A DNA stretch of 64,000 nt from Paraburkholderia phytofirmans PsJN (GCF_000020125.1 NC_010681.1:3534001-3598000); one strand, 5' to 3'; positions 54,793 to 63,174 are shown, numbered from the stretch's first letter. Notes: generated by a model from the sequence alone, not told the origin. Made by a program: numbers and translations.

Positions 54793-56034
54793 ATGCCGAC
54801 CTCCAACTCCCTGACCGCTGCTGAAGCCGCCGCCACGCTCGGCATCAGCTTGCCCACACTCTATGCTTATGTGAGCCGCGGCATGCTGAGCTCGTCGCCG
54901 GATGCGCAAGGCAAGCATCGTCTCTACGACGCCGGCGAAGTGCGGCGCCTCGCGCGCCGCAAGGAAGACGGCAAGCGCGCGGGCAAGGTCGCTCAAAAGG
55001 TGCTGGACTGGGGCGTGCCGGTGCTCGAATCGTCCATCACGCTGGTGGCCGATGGACGCTTGCTGTATCGCGGGCACGATGCGATGGAACTGGCGCAAAG
55101 CGCGTCGCTCGAGGACATCGCGGCGCTGCTGTGGGAATGCAGCACACGGCGCATTGCCGATGCGCCGGCCGTGCCGTTCGCCACCGCTCAATGGGCCGCG
55201 TGGCTCAAGCTGTGGGGCGACAGCACGCCGCTCGATCGCGCGCTCGTCCTGCTGCCGGCCGCAGCGGCGCAAATGCCGCGAGTGTGGGCACTCGGCCGCG
55301 ATGCGCAACTCGACACGGCCTGCGCCGTCATGCGCCTGCTGGCCGCCGCGATGATCTCGGCGGCGTCGTCGAACGAGCCGCTGCATCGGCAACTGGCTTT
55401 AGCGTGGCACGTGCGTAACCGCCAGCAGGCTGGCTTGCTGCGCGCGGCGCTGGTGGCCTGCGCGGATCATGAGTTGAATGCCTCGACCTTCACGGTGCGT
55501 TGCATTACATCGACGGGGACGCATCTGTTCGGCGCGGTGGCGGGTGGTCTCGCCGCGTTGTCGGGCCCGCGTCACGGCGGCGAAACGGTGCGCATCGCCG
55601 CGCTGCTCGAAGAAGCCGCGCGCGCGCCCGATCTCGACCGCTATCTGGCTAATCGCCTCGCCCGCGTCGAACACGGCGCGCACGGGCCGGTGCTGTCGGG
55701 CTTCGGTCATCCGCTTTATCCGGACGGCGACCCGCGGGCGCGGCTGTTGTTAGCCATGCTCGCTGACTGCGCGCCGGCGCGTTCGCCTTTCGCCGAGGTG
55801 ATGGGATTGGCGCGCACGGTGCGCGATACAACCGGCGCGGAGCCGACCGTGGACTTCGCGCTTGCCGCCATCGAGCGTGTGCTGGCGTTGCCGGCGGGCT
55901 CGGCCTTCACGCTGTTCGCGGTCGGCCGGGTGGTCGGCTGGATTGCGCACGCCATGGAACAGACGCGCGACGGCCGCTTGATCCGGCCGCGCGCGCGTTA
56001 CATCGGTGAATATGAGGCTGCCGGGCCGGACTGA
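54793..56034 (+). CDS. Citrate synthase-like protein with N-terminal MerR-type helix-turn-helix
   Basis: A 413-residue fusion. Residues 5-60 are a MerR/excisionase-like HTH (SLTAAEAAATLGISLPTLYAYVSRGML...HRLYDAGEVRRLARRKEDGKRAG). The rest is a short citrate synthase with all three catalytic residues: H261 (GPRHGGETV), H306 (FGHPLYPDGDPRA) and D354 (TVDFALAAI). The domain RGHDAMELA is the citrate synthase N-terminal marker. It may be an active 2-methylcitrate/citrate-type synthase that also binds DNA, reporting on acyl-CoA or oxaloacetate level. Known fusions of this kind exist, but I know of no characterised member. It is divergent from a CoA-transferase. Confidence 0.85.
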   Translation: MPTSNSLTAAEAAATLGISLPTLYAYVSRGMLSSSPDAQGKHRLYDAGEVRRLARRKEDGKRAGKVAQKVLDWGVPVLESSITLVADGRLLYRGHDAMELAQSASLEDIAALLWECSTRRIADAPAVPFATAQWAAWLKLWGDSTPLDRALVLLPAAAAQMPRVWALGRDAQLDTACAVMRLLAAAMISAASSNEPLHRQLALAWHVRNRQQAGLLRAALVACADHELNASTFTVRCITSTGTHLFGAVAGGLAALSGPRHGGETVRIAALLEEAARAPDLDRYLANRLARVEHGAHGPVLSGFGHPLYPDGDPRARLLLAMLADCAPARSPFAEVMGLARTVRDTTGAEPTVDFALAAIERVLALPAGSAFTLFAVGRVVGWIAHAMEQTRDGRLIRPRARYIGEYEAAGPD

Positions 56035-56071
56035 GCCGCCGCGGACCCGGCTCGATAGACCTCGCGAATCG

Positions 56072-56377
56072 TCAGGCTGCGCCGAGCCAGCGCGGCAGCC
56101 AGTTCAAGACCGGCGAGCCCGCCATCGGCTTCGTTGCGGTGCGCTCGGAGCCGCTTGCCAGCGCGAAGCGCGCGCCGGACTGACCCGCGCTGATCCACGC
56201 CACCGCCCGGCGCGGCAGTTCGATCGACTGGCCGGTCGCGAGCCAGTGATCCTCGCCGTCGCCCTCGATAGTCAGCCAGATCTCGCCAGAGATGACCTTG
56301 AAGATCGACGGACGCGCGACACGCCAGGCCGTCGCGGGCTCGTCATGTTCCAATTCGAAAATCCGGACTTCACGCAT
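56072..56377 (-). CDS. DUF2917 protein
   Basis: A 101-residue protein, starting MREVRIFELEHDEPATAWRV and containing IFKVISGEIWLTIEGDGEDHWLATGQSIELPRRAVAWISAG, a cupin-like DUF2917 pattern. The C-terminal PVLNWLPRWLGAA is short and hydrophobic. No function is known for the family. AAGGAGA precedes ATG 56377. It is divergent from the MocR regulator, a pairing I know from related genomes, so it is a probable MocR target. Confidence 0.8.
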   Translation of the reverse strand: MREVRIFELEHDEPATAWRVARPSIFKVISGEIWLTIEGDGEDHWLATGQSIELPRRAVAWISAGQSGARFALASGSERTATKPMAGSPVLNWLPRWLGAA

Positions 56378-56444
56378 CGCGCTCTCCTTCAAAGAACTTT
56401 TCTGTTGTACCGATTATTGACGTGCGATGATCGGTTACCCATGC

Positions 56445-56496
56445 ACAGTTCCGAACACTTCTATCGGAACTGTTCAGTTGAAAAACCGGACAGTTG
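56445..56496. promoter_or_regulatory. Inverted and direct repeats between DUF2917 and MocR
   Basis: ACAGTTCCGA (56445-56454) and TCGGAACTGT (56464-56473) form a perfect 10-bp inverted repeat. Further CAGTT(G) copies occur at 56475 and 56491. A second repeat ACCGAT/ATCGGT spans 56409-56435. MocR proteins bind such mixed repeats in divergent gaps, so this is a candidate operator. Confidence 0.5.
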
Positions 56497-56566
56497 ACGC
56501 GGACAACGGATTCTTGGCCCAGAACTCGGGCGCATCAGGCCTGCGGTTCGGTGAAGGAGGATCGCC

Positions 56567-57985
56567 TTGAAACTCGAAATCCAGCTCGATCGGGACAACG
56601 GCGTGCCGCTGACCGAACAGATCGTCACCGGCGTCACGGCGTGGATCCGCTCGCGCATCGCCCACCCCGGCTCGAAGCTTCCGTCGATTCGCCAGTTTTC
56701 CGCCGACTACGGTGTGAGCCGCTTTCCGGTGATCGAGGCGTACGACCGGCTGGTGTCGCTCGGCTACGTCGACTCGCGCCACGGCTCCGGTTTTTATGTC
56801 GCCGATCGCCAACCGGCGGGCACGCAGTGCCAGGGCACTTCGGATCCGCGCCGCGCCGAGGACGAGTCGGACCATCTGTTGCAGCAGTTCAACCATCCGG
56901 GCGAGACGCTCAAGCTCGGCAGCGGCTTTATTCCTGAAGCGTGGCGCGACACGGACAGCATTGCGCAGGCAATCCGCCACGTGTCGCGCACCGATCTCGC
57001 GAGCATGGTCGATTACGCCACCCCGCTCGGCAACCTGACGTTGCGCGAACATCTGCAGAGCCGCATCGGCCAGTTGGGGATTCAGGCTGACACGTCGCAA
57101 ATCCTCATCACCAACGGCGCAAGCCAGGCGCTCGATCTGCTGATGCGCTACATGCTCAAGGCAGGCGACACGATCTTTGTCGAAGACCCCGGTTACTACA
57201 ACCTCCACGGTCTGCTGAAGCTGCACGGCGTGAAACTGGTCGGCATTCCGCGCACACGCAACGGTCCCGATCTGGACGTGATGCAGGAGCAGTTGAAGTC
57301 GCATCGGCCCAAGCTGCTGTTCATCAACACCGTGTTCCACAATCCGACGGGCACCAACGTGGCGCCGCCGGTGGCCTTCCGGCTACTGCAGCTCGCGCGC
57401 GAGCACGGCTTCTCGATCATCGAAGACGATATCTACGCCGATTTTCAGACCGACCTCACCGATCGGCTCGCCACGCTCGACCAGCTCGAACACGTGATCT
57501 ACGTGGGCGGACTGTCGAAGACGTTGTCGTCGTCGCTGCGGATTGGCTGTGTGGTGGCGAGCCACGCGATCATCAAGGATCTGGTCGACATCAAGATGCT
57601 GACGAGCATCGGCGGCTCGCGTTTTGCCGAAGCGGTCGCCGTGGCGATGCTGGAGCGCGGCGCGTATCGCAAGTATCTGGAGCGTCTGCGTCGGCGTATG
57701 CGCGACGCGCTCGGCTCGACCATCCAAACGCTCGAAGACGCGGGCTGGGAAATTTTCGACAAGCCCGTGGGCGGAAAATTCGTGTGGGCTCGCGTGCCGC
57801 ATGTCGCCAATGCGGAACGGCTGGTGGAGTGCGGCGTGCCGCTGGGGGTGACCGTCGTGCCGGGCAATCACTTCCGGCCGAATATGGAAGTGAGCCCGTG
57901 GACCCGAATTCATATCGCATTCGGTAACGACCCGCGTGCGCAGGCGTTCTTTCACGCGGCGGCGGCGCTGCCGGCGTCGGAGTGA
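56567..57985 (+). CDS. MocR-type GntR regulator with aminotransferase domain (PLP)
   Basis: A 472-residue protein. Residues 10-80 form a GntR winged helix (VPLTEQIVTGVTAWIRSRIAHPGSKLPSIRQFSADYGVSRFPVIEAYDRLVSLGYVDSRHGSGFYV). Residues 115-470 form a fold type I aminotransferase with the PLP lysine K318 (VGGLSKTLSSSLRIG) and HNPTGTNVAPP. MocR proteins sense PLP or amino compounds and regulate vitamin B6, GABA or taurine genes. The start is TTG 56567 after a perfect AAGGAGG. Probable target: the divergent DUF2917 gene and the downstream exporter. Confidence 0.93.
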   Translation: MKLEIQLDRDNGVPLTEQIVTGVTAWIRSRIAHPGSKLPSIRQFSADYGVSRFPVIEAYDRLVSLGYVDSRHGSGFYVADRQPAGTQCQGTSDPRRAEDESDHLLQQFNHPGETLKLGSGFIPEAWRDTDSIAQAIRHVSRTDLASMVDYATPLGNLTLREHLQSRIGQLGIQADTSQILITNGASQALDLLMRYMLKAGDTIFVEDPGYYNLHGLLKLHGVKLVGIPRTRNGPDLDVMQEQLKSHRPKLLFINTVFHNPTGTNVAPPVAFRLLQLAREHGFSIIEDDIYADFQTDLTDRLATLDQLEHVIYVGGLSKTLSSSLRIGCVVASHAIIKDLVDIKMLTSIGGSRFAEAVAVAMLERGAYRKYLERLRRRMRDALGSTIQTLEDAGWEIFDKPVGGKFVWARVPHVANAERLVECGVPLGVTVVPGNHFRPNMEVSPWTRIHIAFGNDPRAQAFFHAAAALPASE

Positions 57986-58061
57986 GTTGAATGAGCGCCA
58001 GCCCGCGCTTTTCCCTAGAATAGCGAGTCCCAGCCCGTCCCTGCGCGCCTAGCCGCCCTCC

Positions 58062-59519
58062 ATGTCCACGCCGACTCCGCCCGCCGCCGCTTCCACTACG
58101 TCCAGTCCACCTTCGCCCCGCTCGCTCACCGTGATGCCGTGGGTCGTCGCCACTGGCTTCTTCATGCAGACGCTCGACTCGACCATCGTCAACACCGCGC
58201 TCCCCGCGATGGCGACGAGCCTCGGCGAGTTGCCGTTGCGCATGCAATCAGTAGTGATCGCCTATTCGCTGACGATGGCCGTCATGATCCCGGTGTCCGG
58301 CTGGCTCGCCGACAAGCTCGGCACACGCCGCGTGTTCTTCAGCGCGATCCTCGTGTTCGCGATCGCCTCGTTGCTGTGCGCGAACGCGCATACGCTGAAT
58401 CAGCTGGTGGCCTTCCGCATCATGCAGGGCGTGGGCGGGGCAATGCTGCTGCCGGTGGGACGGCTCGCCGTGCTGCGTACCTTTCCGGCCGAACGCTATT
58501 TGCCCGCGCTCTCGTTTGTGGCGATCCCGGGTCTCATCGGCCCGCTGATCGGCCCCACGCTCGGCGGCTGGCTCGTGAAGATCGCCTCGTGGCACTGGAT
58601 CTTTCTGATCAACGTGCCGGTCGGGATCGTGGGTTGCATTGCCACGCTCATCTTCATGCCGGATAGCCGGAACGAACATGTCGGCAAATTCGACATGAAA
58701 GGCTACCTGTTGCTGATTGTCGGCATGGTGGCGATTTCGTTCGCGCTCGACGGGCGTACCGAGTTCGGCATCCAGCACGCCACGGTTCTGGTGCTGCTGA
58801 TCCTGAGCCTCGCCTGCTTTGTCGCCTATGGTTTGCACGCCGTGCGCGAGCCCTCGCCGATTTTCTCGCTCGACCTCTTCAAGATCCATACCTTCAGCGT
58901 CGGCCTGCTCGGCAATCTGTTCGCGCGGATCGGCAGCGGCGCGATGCCCTATCTGATTCCGCTGCTGTTGCAGGTGAGTCTCGGCTATAGCGCCTTCGAA
59001 GCCGGCATGATGATGCTGCCGGTGGCGGCTGCGGGCATGGCGTCCAAACGCCTTGTGACGCACCTGATCATCAAGCACAGCTATCGACGCGTACTGATCG
59101 TCAACACGGTGCTGGTCGGCCTGACCATGGCGAGCTTCGCGCTTACCACCGCCAACCAGCCGCTGTGGCTGCGCCTCGTGCAACTGGCGTTCTTTGGCGG
59201 CGTCAACTCGATCCAGTTCACCGCGATGAACACGTTGACGCTCAAGGACCTGGGCACGGGCGGCGCGAGCAGCGGCAACAGCCTGTTTTCGCTGGTCCAG
59301 ATGCTGTCGATGAGTCTCGGCGTGACCGTTGCCGGCGCTCTGCTCGCGACCTTCACCGGCCTGCTGCCGCGCGTGACGGCCGCCAACTCGCTGCCCGCGT
59401 TCCACGCGACGTTTCTGTGTGTCGGCATTATCACGGCAGGCTCCTCGTGGATCTTCGCGCAACTGTCGCCGGACATCCGCACGCCCGCGAAGAAGACCGA
59501 TCCGTCCGAACGAACCTGA
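58062..59519 (+). CDS. MFS multidrug exporter, DHA2 (14-TMS) family, MdtD-like
   Basis: A 485-residue transporter with 14 predicted segments. It has FFMQTLDSTIVNTALPAMATSL (helix 1 motif of DHA2), SGWLADKLGTRRVFF (motif A) and IPGLIGPLIGPTLGGWL (motif C, antiporter). It resembles E. coli MdtD. It would export drugs or toxic metabolites against protons. The MocR gene ends 76 bases upstream in the same direction. Confidence 0.9.
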   Translation: MSTPTPPAAASTTSSPPSPRSLTVMPWVVATGFFMQTLDSTIVNTALPAMATSLGELPLRMQSVVIAYSLTMAVMIPVSGWLADKLGTRRVFFSAILVFAIASLLCANAHTLNQLVAFRIMQGVGGAMLLPVGRLAVLRTFPAERYLPALSFVAIPGLIGPLIGPTLGGWLVKIASWHWIFLINVPVGIVGCIATLIFMPDSRNEHVGKFDMKGYLLLIVGMVAISFALDGRTEFGIQHATVLVLLILSLACFVAYGLHAVREPSPIFSLDLFKIHTFSVGLLGNLFARIGSGAMPYLIPLLLQVSLGYSAFEAGMMMLPVAAAGMASKRLVTHLIIKHSYRRVLIVNTVLVGLTMASFALTTANQPLWLRLVQLAFFGGVNSIQFTAMNTLTLKDLGTGGASSGNSLFSLVQMLSMSLGVTVAGALLATFTGLLPRVTAANSLPAFHATFLCVGIITAGSSWIFAQLSPDIRTPAKKTDPSERT

Positions 59520-59738
59520 TGCGCGGCCGGCTGACAGCCGGACCCGCGGCCGACCCGCAACGGGGCGCGGGCCGCACCAGCAAAGTGCGGACCGTCGTCT
59601 TCACGCCCGTACTGGCGCACAATCGTCTTATCTGTGTGTGACCATCGGCCATGCGTGCTGTGTTTCCGCACGCGCATAGTTCTTGCTCCCGTATCCTGTA
59701 AACTCACATTTTGCGCGTGCGAACCAGTGCCGAGCATG

Positions 59739-61046
59739 CAGGCGCGCAGCCACCTCCACACGACTGACATGATGAGCATGATCGACCTCGATCCTCCCGG
59801 CTTCCAGCCGCCGCGCCCAATGGCCGGCGACGAAGGCTCCCGGCGCACCGTTCTGTACGGCGGCTACACCGTTTTCAGCGTGTTCCAGCCAGTTTTCTCC
59901 GTATCGCACCGGCGCGCGATCGGTTATCACGCGTCGCTGCGCGCCCACGATGAACACGCGCTGCAAGTGCCGTCCCACGAGGTTTTCACGCAAGCCGCGC
60001 GACGCGGCGACCTGCTCGAACTCGGACGGCTCGCCGAATCGCTGCATCTCGGCAACTTCAACGCGTTCGACAGTCACGACGAATGGCTCTTCCTGAGTCT
60101 GCACCCCGCCGCGCTGATGGACACCAGTTACGGCGACGCGCTGCTCGCAGGCCTTAAGGCGCTCGGCCTGCCGCCGCAGCGCGTGGTGCTCGAAGTGTCC
60201 GAACAGGCGGGCGGCGAAACGACGCGCTTTGCCGAAATCGTCGACGCGTTGCGTAAGTCCGGCTTCCTGATCGCGCTCGACGGCTTTGGCGCGAAACATT
60301 CGAACATTGACCGCGTGTGGAATCTGCGGCCGGACATCGTCACGCTCGACCGCTGCATTCTCGCGCAAGCCAGCGAGCATTCGCACATTGAGCGTGTGTT
60401 GCCGGGCCTCGTCTCGCTGCTGCACGAGTCCGGCCAGCTGGTGCTGATGGGCGGCCTGAGCACCGAACGCGATGCACTGATCGCGCTCGAATGCAACGTG
60501 GACTTCGTGCAAGGCGCCTTCTTCGCGGGCCCGAGCGTCGAACCGGTCAAGCCGCAAGCGGCGGCCGGTTTGATGGACTCGCTCTCCGCGGCGCTGCGCG
60601 AACGGGTCACCGCGCGTGAACACGCACAATCGGCGCGGCTCGCACCGTATGTCACGGCCCTCGAAACGGCTGCCGCACAACTGGTGGCCGGCGAGTCCGT
60701 TGCGCAAGCCACTGCGCCGCTCCTGATGCTCGGCGAGACGGCACGCTGCTTCGTGCTCGACGGCTCGGGCCGGCAGATCGGCGACAACGTGCTCCCGCCG
60801 GGGCGCGCCTCGCAACGCGCCAAGCGTTTCCGCCCGCTTCTGCATTCGGAAGGCGCCAGTTGGGAACGCCGGCCGTACTTTATTCAGGCGATGCGCACGC
60901 CCGGCCACGTGCATCTCACCCCGCCTTATCTGTCCATCAACGAAGCGCATCTGTGCGTGACTGCCTCGATCGCCGCGCACACACCGACGGGCACGCAAGT
61001 GCTATGCGTAGACATCAACTGGGAAGTCGCCGCCCACCGCAACTGA
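59739..61046 (+). CDS. EAL-domain protein with degenerate catalytic site, YkuI-like C-terminus
   Basis: About 435 residues from ATG 59739 (later ATGs at 59769 and nearby are possible; none has a strong ribosome site). The EAL motif reads H65-A-S where E-A-L is expected. LDGFG replaces DDFG, LDR replaces IDR with the lysine changed, and GG replaces EG. Several metal and catalytic residues are therefore missing, so c-di-GMP hydrolysis is unlikely. The protein may bind c-di-GMP as a sensor or be a scaffold. The C-terminal 150 residues (CFVLDGSGRQIGDNVLPP ... YLSINEAHLCVTASIA) resemble the PAS/Cache-like YkuI_C domain. Its 3' end overlaps the convergent sigma gene by 45 bases. Confidence 0.85.
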   Translation, partial: QARSHLHTTDMMSMIDLDPPGFQPPRPMAGDEGSRRTVLYGGYTVFSVFQPVFSVSHRRAIGYHASLRAHDEHALQVPSHEVFTQAARRGDLLELGRLAESLHLGNFNAFDSHDEWLFLSLHPAALMDTSYGDALLAGLKALGLPPQRVVLEVSEQAGGETTRFAEIVDALRKSGFLIALDGFGAKHSNIDRVWNLRPDIVTLDRCILAQASEHSHIERVLPGLVSLLHESGQLVLMGGLSTERDALIALECNVDFVQGAFFAGPSVEPVKPQAAAGLMDSLSAALRERVTAREHAQSARLAPYVTALETAAAQLVAGESVAQATAPLLMLGETARCFVLDGSGRQIGDNVLPPGRASQRAKRFRPLLHSEGASWERRPYFIQAMRTPGHVHLTPPYLSINEAHLCVTASIAAHTPTGTQVLCVDINWEVAAHRN

Positions 61047-61988
61047 GCTCATAGCGCGCTGCTGGATCCGCGCAAGCAGTTGCCTGACCGCCGCACGGCC
61101 CAGCATGCTGTTGGTGGCCTGCAGACGCGCCGTGCTCGTCACCACGCGCATGGAGACGATCTTCGTCGAGCCATCTCCCAAGTTGTTCGTGGAGACGTCG
61201 AGCACCCCGACGACGTCTCCCTCGAAGAGCAAGGCGATACACAATGTGCCCGCCACCGACACTGTCTCCGCGTTGCTCGCGTGCTCGACGAGCGACGTTA
61301 CCGCGTCCATCCACCCTGCCGCCGCCGGTTCGCACCTGCTCACAGCTGCGCACACAGGCGCGTCGCTGACCACTTCTGGCGCGTCACTGAAGAGCTGCAA
61401 TAGACCGACCCGATCTTGCGCCTCCAGCACCGTGCGCAAGCGCTCCACGATCCGCGCATGCGCGGCGGGATCCGGCGGCTCGATCGGCGCACCCGCGCGT
61501 TGCACGCGCGCCTTGGCCCGATGGACGATCTGCCGGCAGGCCGCCGGCGTTCGCTCCAGTATGGCGGCGATTTCCGCGTAGTCGCAATCAAAGGCTTCGT
61601 GCAGCACGAACGCGGCCCGTTCGTCCGGCTTCAGGCGCTCGAGCAGCAGCATCACGCCATAGGACATCTCCGCCGCGCGCAAGGCCAGTTCTTCCGCCGA
61701 TGGCGCCACCTCGTCGAGCCACAACTCCGGCAACCAGCCGGCGGCCTGCGAGGCGCGTTCGCGCTGCACACGCCGTAACCTGTCGATCGCCACCCGCGTG
61801 GTGATCGTGGTGAGCCAGGCGGCGGGTACCTGCAGTTCCTGCGTGTCCGCGAGGTGCCATTTCAATCCCACGTCCTGCACCACGTCTTCCGCTTCGGCGC
61901 GGCTGCCGAGCATCCGGTACGCCAGCGCAAGCAGGCGTGCGCGCGCGGCCTCGAAGCTGGATGCCTTGTCGATTCCTTGTTCCGTCAT
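61002..61988 (-). CDS. ECF sigma factor, SigJ/ECF41 group with diverged SnoaL-like C-terminal domain
   Basis: A 328-residue sigma factor. Region 2 is ARARLLALAYRMLGSRAEAEDVVQDVGLKW; the linker has AAGWLPELWLDE; region 4 is ERLKPDERAAFVLHEAFDCDYAEIAAILERTPAACRQIVHRAKARV. The remaining about 130 residues form the SnoaL_2-like control domain of this group. The usual DGGGK and NPDK-type motifs are not seen; SDAPVC and TSTARLQATN stand in their places. In ECF41 the fused domain replaces an anti-sigma factor. ATG 61988 has a GGAGGTC site. A TGTCACA-N16-CGTC promoter lies upstream, indicating autoregulation. Overlaps the EAL gene tail by 45 bases. Confidence 0.88.
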   Translation of the reverse strand: MTEQGIDKASSFEAARARLLALAYRMLGSRAEAEDVVQDVGLKWHLADTQELQVPAAWLTTITTRVAIDRLRRVQRERASQAAGWLPELWLDEVAPSAEELALRAAEMSYGVMLLLERLKPDERAAFVLHEAFDCDYAEIAAILERTPAACRQIVHRAKARVQRAGAPIEPPDPAAHARIVERLRTVLEAQDRVGLLQLFSDAPEVVSDAPVCAAVSRCEPAAAGWMDAVTSLVEHASNAETVSVAGTLCIALLFEGDVVGVLDVSTNNLGDGSTKIVSMRVVTSTARLQATNSMLGRAAVRQLLARIQQRAMSSVAVGGDFPVDVYA

Positions 61989-62079
61989 ATGTAGACCTCC
62001 AGATCGTGCGTGGTGAAAAGCGCGCTGCCCTGCCTGCGAAGTGAACTGGGCGCACCGACATCCTGATTCTTTTTGTCTT

Positions 62080-62106
62080 GACGGCTGGGCATCCGACGAT
62101 GTGACA
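62080..62106 (-). promoter_or_regulatory. ECF41-type promoter of the sigma gene
   Basis: On the minus strand TGTCACA (62106-62100) is followed after exactly 16 bases by CGTC (62083-62080). That is the ECF41 target promoter as I know it. The start would be about 80 bases before the sigma gene, giving positive autoregulation. Confidence 0.75.
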
Positions 62107-62126
62107 GCTCCGCAAAAAAATATTTC

Positions 62127-62153
62127 TGTCACGTCGCGCTTCGTCGCGTCGTC
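62127..62153 (+). promoter_or_regulatory. Divergent ECF41-type promoter towards the ClpP paralogue
   Basis: TGTCACG (62127-62133) is followed after 16 bases by CGTC (62150-62153); it differs from the sigma gene's own promoter by the last base of the -35. The -35 elements of both promoters form an inverted repeat 62098-62135. Start site would be about 125 bases before clpP. Confidence 0.65.
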
Positions 62154-62283
62154 ATAGGGACAACAACCCGCGCAAAGAATGCGCAGGTTCCGGATCGGCG
62201 AAGGCACGGTCAGAGGCGTCGTGCCATGAGGCCATGCGCTCCGCTCAAACCGCGGTCACCCAGGCCGCATACGCGAGGTCAAT

Positions 62284-62931
62284 ATGCATTCCAACTATCC
62301 AAACATTACGGGCCTCGGCCTCGTGCCCACCGTGATCGAGCAGTCGGGCCGCGGCGAGCGCGCCTACGACATCTATTCGCGTTTGCTGCGCGAGCGCATC
62401 GTGTTCCTGGTCGGGCCCGTGAACGAGCAATCGGCCAGTCTGATTGTCGCGCAGTTGCTGTTTCTCGAGTCCGAGAATCCCGACAAGGATATTTGTTTTT
62501 ACATCAATTCGCCGGGCGGTTCGGTGTATGACGGCCTCGCGATCTACGACACCATGCAGTTCATCAAACCGGAGGTGTCGACTCTGTGCACCGGCTTTGC
62601 CGCAAGCATGGGCACCTTTCTGCTGACCGCGGGTCAGCGTGGCAAACGGTATGCGCTGCCCAACGCGCGCATCATGATTCACCAGCCGTCAGGCGGCAGC
62701 CAGGGCACGGCGGCGGACGTCGAGATTCAGGCGAAGGAGGTGCTCTATTTGCGAGAGCGGCTGAACGCCATGATGGCGGAGCGCACCGGGCGCAGCATCG
62801 AGGCAATCGCTCGCGACACCGACCGCGACAATTTCATGTCAGCGCAGTCCGCGAAGACGTACGGTCTCGTCGACGAGGTGCTGGAGACACGCGCTGCGCT
62901 GAATGTCGCGCCGTATCACATGGATAAGTAG
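62284..62931 (+). CDS. clpP: ClpP-family serine protease (stand-alone paralogue)
   Basis: A 215-residue ClpP. The catalytic triad is S108 ([11 protein letters not shown]), H133 (IMIHQPSGG) and D182 (TDRDNFMSA). The N-terminus [27 protein letters not shown] is the normal ClpP processing region, with 20 residues before it. It forms the tetradecameric proteolytic core that pairs with ClpA or ClpX. It is not next to tig, clpX or lon, so it should be a second copy. The start has a GAGGTC site. It is divergent from an ECF sigma factor with an ECF41-type promoter, so it may be stress-induced. Confidence 0.9.
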   Translation: MHSNYPNITGLGLVPTVIEQSGRGERAYDIYSRLLRERIVFLVGPVNEQSASLIVAQLLFLESENPDKDICFYINSPGGSVYDGLAIYDTMQFIKPEVSTLCTGFAASMGTFLLTAGQRGKRYALPNARIMIHQPSGGSQGTAADVEIQAKEVLYLRERLNAMMAERTGRSIEAIARDTDRDNFMSAQSAKTYGLVDEVLETRAALNVAPYHMDK

Positions 62932-63174
62932 CGCGGTGGGCCGCATGGTGAACTCACTGCTAACCAACGCCGTAGGGCTGCGATCCTGAAACTGCTCAGG
63001 CACGGTGTCGACCGGCCTGAAAAACCTTGGAGAACGTCACAAGAAGCGCGCGCCGTCGCGGTTTCGTGCGGTGCGCATCGGTGCGCCCTGAACACAAAAG
63101 CTGATCACCTCCGCTGGAATCGCTATCATGGTCGCGATTCGTCGAGTTCGACGATCGCTTCAAGGGAGAAAACC

